Part shown: positions 33,391 to 43,773 of the stretch, in pieces
Position numbering within the stretch: position 1 is the stretch's first letter
Layout: each line of letters opens with the position of its first letter
NCBI GenBank assembly: GCA_035048815.1
Contig: JAUCBN010000042.1
Location: 8,742,001-8,806,000, forward strand
Direction: 5' to 3'
Source: Abelmoschus esculentus
Taxonomy: Eukaryota > Streptophyta > Magnoliopsida > Malvales > Malvaceae
Length of the DNA: 64,000 nt
Notes under the pieces: generated by a model
Told to the model about the DNA's origin: nothing
The model's input: only the letters and a program-made list of their open reading frames with translations
Database searches by the model: none
Position numbers and translations under genes: made by a program

Positions 33391-34698
33391 TGGTACGCTC
33401 CAACTCTCCAATGGTTGTTGTATAGAGAAGCTTTGATTGTCCCGACCGTGATTGCAAGCAAGCCTTGATCATCGTACACTTTCCTTGTTGTTTTATGAAG
33501 AAAAGTTGGTGACGTGGTGTAAAGAGGGCTACGGAAGTTTTATGTGTAATTAATAAGGGAATGTATATGATATTTTGGTTAGGGAAATCAATGGAAAAGA
33601 TGATAGTGAAGGCTAGGGAAGTCGATTTTGGTGATGGAAGAAAGGGTTAGGATCGAATGTATGGAAGGTGGTAAAGAAATAGTATTCAAAGGTAACAAAA
33701 GTAGAACTTATGCTATGAAGCATAAACCCAACTTATAGTATGCTTTAAGGGTGGTATAGGACTTAGACCCTTAGGAAATAAGTTCCTAGAATCTTAAGTA
33801 TGGATGGAAAAGATAGGAGACGCCACAAACCTATATAATAGATTTGATAAGTCGATATAGTTCTAAAAAATACAAGTTTGAGAGTAAACTCACAAAGAAA
33901 TTTTATATTGATCAAAGATGTGACTTACAAATGAATTTAAGTCCTATTTATAGTTTTCTAAGAGTTTTGGCTGAAATGGCCATTAACTATTCGGATAACC
34001 ATTCATTTCAATGGTGTCTTCCTCCAAAACTATTCGAAAAGATGTAACTTCTCGGTCCAGCCTGAACTATCTTCAATAATTTGGCCATATCTCAAGCTCC
34101 CGATATTGGATTGCTACGATTTAACATACGTTGGAAAGATAAGAGATAGGGGAACAACTTTTAAACAGACAACGTAACCCAATTCTGCTTGTATCCTGGT
34201 CGAAAATGGAAAACAAGTGGACCATTATGAATCTGTCCAATGAAAATTGCTATCTCTTTGTTTTGGCACCCACTTCCTTTCCCTCCATGATCTTGGAGCC
34301 CAATATGGATAATGGACAAACATGATGCTTGGTGAAGGGTAGGTGACCTTCGGGTGTTGAGCTGAGAGTGATAGTTAGAGTTGAGGTGAGCTAATCGAGC
34401 TGGGAGTGAGCTGGATTGAACTGAGCTATCTAGCTGAAAGACTTAGCTAAAGTTTGAAGCTGAAATAAGCTAATTCGAGCTGTCTTTATCAAAGTGAGTT
34501 GGTCCATTAGCTTCCTTATACTCTCTTCTAGTGTGAGAAGTGTTTTGGGGCTAATTCGAATCTCCTAAGGCCTCGTTTTAAATTATGCTTCATTTAAGGT
34601 CGTATGGGACTTGTGAGTTGACATGGTGCTATCCTTTAGTCCTTTAAGTACTGTAGGAGTGTTCCATGCATTTCCAAGCTATTCTGAAGTTGACACTT
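33391..34698 (-). mobile_element. RE5-type LTR, extra truncated copy
   Basis: Begins TGGTACGCTCCAACTCTC on plus, directly against satellite, and follows the same sequence as the two RE5 LTRs. It has a TATA-like CCTATTTATAG (33943-33953, minus sense) and a GAGCTG-rich stretch at 34360-34560. Near 34692 it lacks about 70 bases present in the other copies (from GGCTCCTTGTG to CTGAG). The next LTR then follows head to tail with no interior between them. It may be a solo LTR or a leftover of a tandem element. Open frames in it are not genes. Confidence 0.7.
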
Positions 34699-37395
34699 TA
34701 ATACGCTCCAACTCTCTAATGGCTGTTGATAGGTGCCTAAAAAGGCTATTATTTACTATTGTTTTCCTAAACAATATGTACTCATTACCCACTAATTCGA
34801 GCTGATACATATACTTATTGTTCAATAACTGACATTTTGCTACCACATCATATAAAGATAATATTTGTAAGAAAAGAAGGCTTTATGGCATATTTTTGTG
34901 TAGTTGCAGGAAATACCTACCGAGACAGCAGTAGTGCCGAAGGCAGAACTATTGCCGAGGCAGTAGTAGTGCCGAAGGTAGAAACAATGCCGCGGCAGCG
35001 GAAGCTCCACTACTGATGCTGGACGATTGAAAGAGAAAAATGAGCTGAGAATTTCTAGACTTAAAGCGTTTGGGTTAGAGTAGATTAGCACGTGAAAAGG
35101 CCAAGTCAAAGGCCACACAGGATTAGTCTTCTAGATAGAATTAAACTTGGAAATATTATATTTTTATTATTTGTTCCCTACTCCAAGTTATATTCTACTT
35201 AGGAAAAGCTACCCTAGGTCAAGACTATAAATACATGAACCGTCTAATGTATAAGAGAGAGCCGAATTGGAGAGAAAGCTTTACCCTAAGAATTATGTTA
35301 TTCTTTTACAATATGTTCTAAGCTTTCTTAGGGTTAGGTGAAGCTTGTATAATATTAGTGCGAGAGGATTGTATTTTGTTTCTTTGTTTCAATACAATAA
35401 GAATATTAAAGTTTACTTATCCTATTGCCATTCTTTGTTCTTGCATTCAAACTCGAGAGAGAAGTTTTTAAGTAATTTATTTATCTAATATCGAGAGAGT
35501 TAGATTCACGAAAGGAATAAGTGCGATGTTGTAGACACTAACTCGGCCTAGAGATAAGTTAAGAGTTTCAGCGGCTAAAAGAAGTGTGGGATTGGTTGTT
35601 GATTATCATTGATTCACGCCGAGAGGTATCATCAAGGATTGGTCATCAACAGTACTTCGACTTAGAGATAAGCGGGGATATCTAAGGACACTTTGCCGAG
35701 CTTTGATTAAACTGCCCAAGAGCAAGAGATTACCGCGGCAGGAAACACTAATGCTGTCGACGCAGTATCTGCAGTGCTGCTGAGACATTGTTGTGCCATT
35801 GTATTGAACAAGAACAATTCAATCGAATCCACTATATGACACAACTGGATTGTACCCATTCTCTCTATTCGTTCTCAACCTTTTATTTAATCTTTTGTTC
35901 TTTAGTTATTCAACAAATCTTTTTACCTGTGTTTTTATTTTACTAACTTTAGGAGCAAGGAAAGAGAAGGAGACATATTAAGTACACCAGTCCCTATGGA
36001 GAACGATATTCAATAAATACTTATCATTATATTACTTGACGTGTACAGTTGCACTTAATTGCACTTTTATTACATGCATTAGCTGTTGTAGAGAGAAGCT
36101 TTGATTGTCCCAACCGTGATTGCATGCAAGCCTTGATCCTCGTACGCTTTCCTTTTTTTTATGAAGAAAAGATGTTGAAGTGGTTGGAAGGTATGTGATG
36201 TTTTGGTTTGGGAAAGAAATGGAAAAGAAGATAGTGAAGGCTAGGGAAGTCGATTTCAGTGATGGAAGAAAGGGTTAGCATAAAATGTATGGAAGGTGGT
36301 AAAGAAATAGTATTCAAAGGTAACAAAATTAGAACTTATGCTATGAAGCATAAACCCAACTTATAGTATGCTTTGATGGTGGTATAGGACTTAGACCCTT
36401 AGGAAATAAGTTCTTAGAATCTTAAGTATGGATGGAAAAAAATAGGAGATGCCATAAACCTATATAAAAGATTTGATAAGTCGATATAGTTCTAAAAGAA
36501 CGAGTTTGAGAGTAAACTCACAAAGTAATTTTGTATTGATCAAATATGTGACTTAAAAATGAATTTAAGTCTTATTTATAGTTTTCTAAGAGGTTTGGCC
36601 GAAATGACCTTTAACTATTCGGATAACCATTCATTTGAATGGTATCTCCCTTCAAAACTATTCGAAAAGATGTAACTTCTCGGTCCACCCTATATTGTTT
36701 TCAGTAATTTGGGCATATCTCGAGCTCTCGATATCGGATTGATGTTATTCAACATGCGTTAGAAAGATAAGAGATAGGGGGACAACTTTCATAAAGTCAT
36801 TGAAACCCAGTTCGGCTTCTATCTTGGTAGAAAATGGCAAACAAGTGGACCATTATGCATCTGTCAAATGAAAAGTGCTCTCTTTGTTTTGGCGCCCACT
36901 TCCTTTCCCTCCATGATCTTGGCGCCAAATGTGGATAATAGAAAGACATGATGCTTGGTGAAGAGTAGGTGACCTTCGGGTATTGAGTTGGGAGTGATAG
37001 CTAGACTTGAGGTGAGCTAATCGAGCTGGGAGTGAGCTGGATTGAACTGAGCTATCTAGCTTAAAGAATTAGCTAAAGTTTGAAGCTAAAATAAGCATAT
37101 CCGATCTGCCTTTAGCAAAGTGAGTTGGTCCATTAGCTTCCTTATACTCTCTTCTAGTGTGAGGAGTGTTTTGGAGCTAATTCGCATCTCCTAAGGCCTC
37201 GTTTTAAATTATGCTTGATTTGAGCTCGTATGGGACTTGTGAGATGACATGGAGATATCCTTTAGTCCTTTAAGTACTGTAGGAGTGTTCCATGCATTTC
37301 CAAGCTATTCTGAAGTAGGCTCCTTGTGTTTCTAGCATTATCTTCTGTTTAGCCTCTTCTGAGCTGACACCGAACTACTATTTACTCCTTGAGCT
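34699..37395 (-). mobile_element. RE5 3' LTR, split by a solo LTR
   Basis: Starts TAATACGCTCC on plus (TGATACGCTCC in the intact copy) and ends CTCCTTGAGCT. It matches 39709-40751 when the solo LTR (34727-36081) and one copy of its five-base duplication are left out, giving about 1.34 kb. It contains the GAGCTG-rich part (36985-37120) and CTTATTTATAG as TATA-like site on minus (36571-36581). Confidence 0.75.
34727..36081 (+). mobile_element. Solo LTR of the Athila-like family, in an RE5 LTR
   Basis: A single LTR of 1355 bases starts TGATAGGTGCC and ends ACATGCATTA. It is flanked by the five-base duplication GCTGT (34722-34726 and 36082-36086). The empty site can be read in the other RE5 LTR at 39731-39744 (GGCTGTTGTAGAG), which proves the insertion. 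It is related to the LTRs of RE3 and RE4: GTGCAGGAA-like, GCCGAGGC and GCCGCGGC motifs, the TATA context, and the same end. It has no interior, as after LTR-LTR recombination. Confidence 0.88.
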
Positions 37396-38041
37396 GTAGG
37401 TAAGTCCTATAAAGAAAATATAATAATGGAAATAATTAGAATACTTAAAATACTTAACATGAGTTTAGAACTAAGCTAAAACTTTAATCAATGCGGTTAT
37501 ATAACTATTCATTTTTATGGCTTAAGTAATTTAACTCTTAAATAGCTTAATATAAAGTATATAAAAGTAATAAATAATAAGATCAATAAGATAACTTCCC
37601 TTTGATCTCATGCGTGAAATAAAACATAAAAGCGTGAGATAAATCAGCAGAAACGTGAACTCGTCATTTCCCTTCTTTTAGGCGATTTGTCCTCAAATCG
37701 AAAGGGTTTTTCAATGAATAATTTCTTGATGCAAGGGCTGTTAATTGCTTCAATGATGGAACATGTTGACGAAACTTTTGCTTGAAGTATAGGCTTCCAA
37801 AAGGGTCATTTTCAAAGAGATCTTCCAGATATCCTTTTTTTGAGATAGTCGTTCACAACATGTTCTCTTTGGATCCTTCTCTTGTACCTCTTGGAATCTT
37901 TATACCCCTTGGTGTAGAGACTTGTCTTTTGGATGTATTATTCTGAATCATCATAACCGTTGGCGTATAGATGTTTCCTTTGGAATACTTCAAGTAGGTA
38001 TATTTTTCCAACTTTAATCCTTGTTCCTTTCCATATTATCA
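37396..38041 (-). other. RE5 interior next to the 3' LTR, no recognisable coding
   Basis: AT-rich sequence between the 3' LTR and the last open frame. I see no polypurine tract of normal quality and no domain in any frame. Confidence 0.4.
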
Positions 38042-38500
38042 TTATAGAATAGATTGATAGTGCCTATTCATCTCCTTGAATTGGTCGTCACAAGCAAGTA
38101 CAATTTCGTGTAGATTGATGAATTTACATGGTGGATGTTTAATGGGCATGGGTTGTTGAATTTTCTTCAAGATCTGCAAGACACTTGGAATATCAAAGAT
38201 TGCAACTACTAGAACTTCATACGTCACAACTTTTGAAACATCAAAAGACTTGTCTTGTGTGTCTCCAAAAGTCATGGCTATTGACGCTTCAAAGGACACA
38301 TCCTTTAGTTCTCCAAAAGACATGATTCTTGAATCATCTGTTCGAAAAGTTGTGTCCATGGATTGTCCTGAAAAACAAAAGAAGTAATGAGAGAAAATGG
38401 AGGGTTAGATAAAATACATGTTTCTTCCTTCTCTTCTTTTTCATCTGTCTTCTTTTCAACAATCTCGTTTTCAACTCCATCATTTTTATTCATTGTATTT
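38042..38500 (-). pseudogene. RE5 linker after protease
   Basis: Two overlapping open frames on minus (38493-38305 and 38359-38042) continue a degraded polyprotein. First comes a charged K/E tract (VEKKTDEKEEKEETC), like the one that follows protease in plant gypsy polyproteins, and then about 100 residues I cannot assign. A frameshift separates the two frames. No reverse transcriptase follows before the LTR. This is probably a remnant of an element that had already lost its polymerase. Confidence 0.45.
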
Positions 38501-38564
38501 TCAAACCCAACTATTTTTTTCTTTTGATTTCTTCAACTTTCTCACTCTCTTTCGTGGCTTCACT

Positions 38565-39119
38565 CTATGTGGCCATTCTTTTAAACACTTTCTCTTGGTC
38601 ATGATGAATTTGGCTTGGGTTTAAAGGTGTTAAAATGATCTTTCTCCCTTCGAACATGAACGAGAACTGGTTGGTAAATCCGTCATGGGTAGCTCTCTTG
38701 TCATATTGCCAAGGTCTTCCTAGAAGAATATGGCTAGCATGCATTGGTAGTACGCCACATAAGACTTCATCCTTGTATCTTCTGATTGAGAATAGAATCT
38801 CCACTTGTTTCGTGACCAAGAATGATTCTTCATCATTTAACCATTGCAAATAATATGGGTTTGAATGCTTGGTCGTCTTGAGTCCTAACGTCTCCACCAA
38901 ATAAGGGCTTGCAATGTTCGTACAACTTTCACCGTCTATAATAACAGAGCACACTTTACCATTTATATGGCATCGTGTCTCAATGATGTTTGTTTGTTGT
39001 TGATCATCTAGCATGTCCTGAAAATTATTTTCTCTTTTTCCCATGGAATATTGATTGTTATAAGAATTCTGGACATGATTAGTGAAATTAAAAGAAAAAG
39101 AAAAAAATATAGACCTCAC
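38565..39119 (-). pseudogene. RE5 retropepsin-like aspartic protease fragment
   Basis: 184 codons on minus. From about residue 45 it follows the plant gypsy retropepsin pattern closely: RCHINGKVCSVIIDGESCTN, then LGLKTTKHSNPYYLQWLND, DEVLCGVLPMHASHILLGRPW, and THDGFTNQFSF. The active site usually reads DGGS in this group. Here it is DGES, so the Gly after the catalytic Asp-Gly is Glu, a single G to A change. The flap and ILLGRPW dimer region look normal. The first 40 residues are low-complexity and the ATG at 39119 is uncertain. The protease would cut a gag-pol precursor, but none is encoded here. Confidence 0.88.
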
Positions 39120-39694
39120 AACACACTAAAAAAATCCTCACGGTCACTCCAAGAAAAAGAAGTTGTTACTCAAATAAGTCGTGTTTGCACTCTAGGACTT
39201 AATGGCTTTTACTGTCCTCTTCTGATCTCACAACTCTCTTGTCTTTTACCACTCGAACTCTCGTCACAAATTCTTAATAGAACTAACTCAAAACCTGTCA
39301 AAACTATTAGTATAGATGTTGTTAGCGTTTTGGCTACAAGATAAGGGTTAGGTTAAAGTAAAGAAAGAAAAACAAGAAAAAAAAAGAAAATAGAAAAGTG
39401 CAGAGATTAATATGAAAATGGTATAAGATAGAACGAAATAATAAAAGAAAGACAGTATGTTACCACAAAACTTACTTACAAACCAATCGTGAACAATCAA
39501 ACTTGAGGAACTTCTTCGAGTTGGTCATTTGCGTGTTTTGTGCTTCTTGCCTTCACTTCAAATGTAAATCTGATTTTTTTTAACTTCTTTTTTTTTACTA
39601 ATTCAGACTCTTTGAGAGAAATCTAAATTTGTAACTTCTCTCTTTTTTTCAGAACTGAAATTCAAAAGAAGGAGGCTTACTTGAATCTTCCTTT
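39120..39694 (-). other. RE5 leader without gag
   Basis: About 575 bases between primer site and protease fragment, low in complexity (runs of A and T). A gag gene of over 1 kb should be here, so it has been deleted. No motif is visible. Confidence 0.45.
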
Positions 39695-39706
39695 GCTCTT
39701 ATACCA
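39695..39706 (-). promoter_or_regulatory. RE5 primer-binding site
   Basis: On minus TGGTATAAGAGC, one base different from the tRNA-iMet site TGGTATCAGAGC. It lies two bases inside the LTR that starts at 39709 on plus. RE1 has the same two-base spacing, which suggests related families. Confidence 0.75.
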
Positions 39707-39708
39707 TT

Positions 39709-40751
39709 TGATACGCTCCAACTCTCTAATGGCTGTTGTAGAGAGAAACTTTGATTGTCCCAAACGTGATTGCAAGCAAGCCTTGATACTCATACGATTT
39801 CCTTATTTTTTTATGAAGAAATATCAGTATAGTTCTAAAAAGAACATGTTTGAGAGTAAATTCACAAAGAAATTTTATATTGATCAAATATATGACTTAC
39901 AAATGAATTTAAGTCCTATTTATAGTTTTATAAGAGGTTTGGCTGAAATGGCCTTTAACTATTCGTATAACCATTCATTTGAATGGTGTCTCCCTCCAAT
40001 ACTATTCGAAAAGATGTAACTTCTCGGTCCAGCCTGCACTGTCTTCAGTAATTTGTCCATATCTAGAGTTCCCGATATCTAATTGATGCGATTCAACATG
40101 CGTTGGAAAGAAAAGAGATAGGAGAACAACATTCATCAAGACACAAAACCCCTGCTCTACTTGTATCCTACTCGAAAATGGCAAACAAATGTACCATTAT
40201 GAATCTATCCAATGAAAAGTGCTATCTCTTTGTTTTGGCGCCCACTTCCTTTCCATCCATGATCTTGGAACCCAAATGTGGATAATGGACAAACATGATG
40301 CTTGGTGAAGGGTAGGTGACCTTCTGGTGTTGAGCTGGGAGTGATAGCTAGAGTTGAGGTGAGCTAATCGAGCTGGGAGTGAGCTGGATTGAACTGAGTT
40401 ATCTAGCTGAAAGAGTTAGCTAAAGTTTGAAGCTGAAATAAGCTAATACGAGCTTCCTTTAGCAAAGTGAGCTGGTCCATTAGCTTCCTTATACTCTCTT
40501 CTAGCTTGAGGAGTGTTTTGGAGCTAATCTGAATCTCATAAGGCCTCGTTTTAAATTATGCTTCATTTGAGCTTGTATGGGACTTGTGAGATGACATGGA
40601 GATATCCTTTAGCCCTTTAAGTACTGTAGGAGTGTTCCATGCATTTCCAAGCAATTCTGATGTTGGCTCCTTGTGTTTCTAGCATTGTCTTCCGTTTAGC
40701 TTCTTCTGAGCTGGCTGAGCTGACACTAAGCTACTATTTACTCCTTGAGCA
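39709..40751 (-). mobile_element. RE5 5' LTR
   Basis: On plus TGATACGCTCC to CTTGAGCA, 1043 bases. It has a TATA-like site (CTATAAATAGG on minus, 39915-39925) and a stretch rich in GAGCTG (40320-40470). Both ends are intact (TG and CA), so it is the best copy of this LTR in the window. Confidence 0.85.
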
Positions 40752-41928
40752 TTGTCTTGGAAGGTCTTCTGCTGGCAGATGATGTCGCGACAGAATCTGT
40801 TGTCCTAGATGGGCCAGTGGCGTGAAACTGTTGTTGAGGGCATGTGGGGAAGAATGGTCTCGGTCCTCATAGAGCTGGTGTTGTCTCTGTGTAGGGTGTA
40901 GCCGTCACGAACATGTTGGTTGAAAATTCTGAAAACTGCACCCCTTGGTCTAGAAAGTTGTGGAGGATCATTTGAGCAAGTGTGTTGTTGGAGTCTCTTT
41001 GATACTCCATGTATCTCTGTTGCCTAGGGTCCACGGCTGTCATCCTTTGTAGAATCTCCTTGTATGGGTTTGTTGCGACTGTGGTATGAGCAGTGTCAGG
41101 CATGTCTGTCGTGTACTAGGCTCCGACAGTAGTGTCGGCAGTGAACTGCTGTGGAGTTGCATAGACTGGTTTTGCCTACGTAATCTGCATAATCTTGTGG
41201 AAGAATTCTCTGGTCCATCCTTTTCTTTGGGGTGTGAATTCATCTGTCTCGGTAGTGGGTACACCTGCAGCATTACAAATACTGGTGATTAAAGAAGGGA
41301 AATATAAAGGGCCTTTATCCTTCTTACCGTATTGATAAATTTCTCGTAAAATTATTTCTCCAACGTTGATGATTGATTGTATGAGCTCCAATCTCTTTCG
41401 GTCCACCGTACTGTTATGGAAGGTTGCGATGAGGCATCTCTTCACAAAAGTGTTCCAAAGTTTGGCCTCGGGTTTCAAACTTTTCCTAGATACAGATCCT
41501 TTGTGGGCACCGGTCTCCCATGGATTATTATCGTAGCAGAGGTCATCCTTTATCAGCTCGTAGTCTTGAGTGGTGATATTCTCCATAAATTCGGTATGGA
41601 CATCACGTATAGGGACAAGGCCATAGAAATCGTTGATTATCTCGGCATCGAGCCTGACAAGCCTGCCTCGACAATGGACAAAGAGAGAGTCCTTGCTTGG
41701 CCCGTGCGCATAGAATTCTCGCACGATGGTGGCAATGGCCTGGGGAGGTTATAGATAGAAAATCTCTTATTCTTGTTATTTTATTTTGTCGAACAAGTAG
41801 TGTTCGATGCCGCAATCCTCTTCTTCTAAATGTTGGAATCCTTGTTCCTACCATAATTGCCGAGCAATAAACAGTCTGTTGAATCGGTTTTCAACAGTTG
41901 TTGGGGAAAAGCGTTTGTAGGTGGCCAT
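40752..41928 (-). pseudogene. RE4 ORF2, putative plant transposon protein type
   Basis: Starts at ATG 41928 (the residues MATYKRFSPTTVENRF align with the start of RE3 ORF2). Four stops fall in codons 27-67. The frame is then open from about 41724 to 41128, apart from a TAG at the place where RE3 also has a stop (GA-stop-YT). The conserved parts are EFYAHGPSKD, VHCRGR, FYGLVPIRD, TTQDYELIKDDL, DRKRLELIQSIIN, KKDKGPLYFPSL and RKGWTREF. This copy keeps the segment lost in RE3. It ends inside the S/R-rich region where RE5 is inserted. Function in these elements is unknown. The family is named only from its frequent occurrence in plant transposon copies. Confidence 0.8.
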
Positions 41929-42087
41929 GAGTAAGGATTGAAAAATTGAGAGTCTTGGAGAATTTCTTGAAGAGTTTCTGAAATTTTCAACAAAGGTGAG
42001 TAGGCAGAGAGTATTTTGAGAGCAAGATTAGCAAAAAGGTAAAGATAACAAGAATTCAAGAGGGAATAGTTCAAGAGGGAGAGATTG

Positions 42088-42204
42088 CTTATATAGGCCT
42101 CGGCAGTGTGACCGTTTTAATCCTCTAGCCGTTTTGTAGCCATTTAATTTTTACTGTCGTTTCCATTTACTATCGCGACGGGTATCTCGGTAGATAGTCG
42201 TTAC
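42088..42204 (-). promoter_or_regulatory. Putative internal promoter of RE4 ORF2
   Basis: Minus-strand counterpart of 17706-17822: it begins GTAACGACTATC, has CTACAAAACGGCTAG and AACGGTCACACTG, and ends CCTATATAAG, with the TATA box about 165 bases before the ORF2 ATG. Same length (117 bases) and order as in RE3, whose ORF1 is unrelated. This suggests the block belongs with ORF2 as a unit. Confidence 0.55.
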
Positions 42205-42463
42205 ATTATTTCTGCCCGTTAGGACTGCTGTGGCTCTGACATTGTTTACTGCCTCGGCATAATTCCTGCTGTGAACTTCTCAACCTTCATTCTTGCTTAT
42301 TGTCCTAACCCAAAAAGATAAACATCAATAAAGAAAGAATCATTCAAGTAATGAGAAGATAATTATTCCTAAACACAATAATTAAGAAAATTCATGAAAA
42401 TACCAAATAAAATAAAAGAGAAAATTAATATAAAATAAGAATATAAAGAAAACGTATGGAGTG
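42205..42463 (-). other. RE4 spacer between ORF1 and the internal promoter block
   Basis: A-rich non-coding sequence with one GCCGAGGC-type motif near 42250. Nothing else is visible. Confidence 0.5.
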
Positions 42464-43642
42464 TCATTTCCTATATTTCTTATAGTCCATTTGCACCCTC
42501 CATCGAGTGACAATTCTGCTCAAAAAGATATGGGCTAATGAAGGTACGGATACTCCCATTTGTACGATCATGGTGGAGGTGTCTTTCATTCGTGTTCTTT
42601 TGTAGTTCATGCCTATCCTCCAACTTGATATTATTTCTGAAGGAATGAATATCTCATTAGAAGAAATTATATCAATATCTAACAATTTAATTACCTCATT
42701 CTTGTTGACTTCTAAAATGGTTGGATATAACCTTTGTTGTCGAGGCAATTGCTGTGCTAACCAATTGCCGTGGCAATCCTTTGCCAAAATTTTGTGTACG
42801 TCAAATGAAGAATCATCTTTCTTGAAGTCTTCAAGAATCAACTCACATTGTTCTTTATGCTTCTCAAAAATCTCCGTCAGTAGAAATTTTGGTTTAGAGC
42901 TACTATTAGATGAAATTATCACAGATAAAATATCATCTTTCAAATAATCATATCCTATTTATGATGGCTTCGAATCTTGTAATGTTGACTCCTCGAAAGA
43001 TACCTACAATGGAAGAGATGAGTTTTTAAAGAATTCAAAAGGTTCAATCATTACCTTCTCATATTCCATTATCACGGCATCGCCATCTTGTTGATCGAGC
43101 ATGTCGTCATGTACTTGCCTAGGCAACTGTGAGTGAGAGTAATCCTCAGATTCCATGGTATATATAGATCTCTGTACTTGATCTTTTGAATCCCGCAAGG
43201 GTGCATCCAATCTAGCTATATATGCATCGAATGACTTTAATTTCTTTGTCATTAATTCTTCCATTCTAACCATTGACGCTTTCAAAGTTTCCTCAAATGA
43301 ATTTGGATACTCTTGAGAAGAATTATATTGCCATGACATATCTGTAACATCAACAAAATTATCATGGTAAAAAAAATTTTGAGCGTTTTGATCATACCAT
43401 GAAGGATTTTGTTGTTGGTTCCATCTATGGTCCTCTCTGTGGCCAAATGTTCCAGTACTATATGGGCAATTACTAACCAAATGATCATCTCCACAATTAA
43501 AATAAAAATTTTCCCAAGCATGAACTTGTTGGGTTGCTCTTGGTTGGCGTAGATAATCATCATTTAATCTAAGAAATTCTTGATTGGTTTAATTCATATC
43601 TTTCGACATTAACTCCCGAATAGATTTCTTTCTTCCTCGCAT
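42464..43642 (-). pseudogene. RE4 ORF1, gag-like with degenerate zinc knuckle
   Basis: One frame of 393 codons from ATG 43642 is broken only by TAA (codon 18, about 43589-43591), TAG (43004-43006) and TAA (about 42959-42961). Each fits a C to T change or a similar point change. It begins MRGRKKSIRELMSKDMN. At about residues 47-59 comes a CCHC-like knuckle whose first Cys is Tyr (YFNCGDDHLVSNC). Then follow a W/N-rich part, a coiled-coil-like segment (EETLKASMVRMEELMTKKL) and an acidic part. From 42943 on the sequence is not recognisable. A normal gag core is not evident, so it may be a rearranged gag typical of non-autonomous elements. It has no protease or polymerase. The motif LPRQ occurs twice, encoded by the GCCGAGGC-type repeat. 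Confidence 0.65.
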
Positions 43643-43750
43643 CTAGATCCTTCAATTTGAAACACACCTAAAAGAAAAAGAAAATATATTTGTAAAAATA
43701 ATAATAAAAAAATTGTAAGAAAATAAAGAAAACTAAATTTAGTTGTCCAT

Positions 43751-43767
43751 CCCCGGCAACGGCGCCA
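43751..43767 (-). promoter_or_regulatory. RE4 primer-binding site (tRNA-Asp type)
   Basis: On minus TGGCGCCGTTGCCGGGG, the standard primer site of Athila-type elements, unmutated. It lies six bases from the LTR edge at 43774, the same spacing as in RE3. Confidence 0.9.
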
Positions 43768-43773
43768 AAAACA

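Larger units (their letters stand above)
34699..40751 (-). mobile_element. RE5, gypsy-type element with protease only
   Basis: Two LTRs (34699-37395, interrupted by a solo LTR, and 39709-40751) flank a 2.3 kb interior read on minus. The interior has a primer site (39695-39706) and a protease-like fragment (38565-39119). No gag core, reverse transcriptase or integrase is visible. The outer edge of the 5' LTR (TGCTCAAGG on minus) cuts the second ORF of RE4 at 40752, so RE5 inserted into RE4. The other side of RE4 is not found, because the left flank is another LTR copy and then satellite. Confidence 0.75.

Noticed and set aside
34623..34805. 60-codon open frame across the start of the solo LTR
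   Set aside because: It crosses a documented insertion joint, so it cannot be an old gene.
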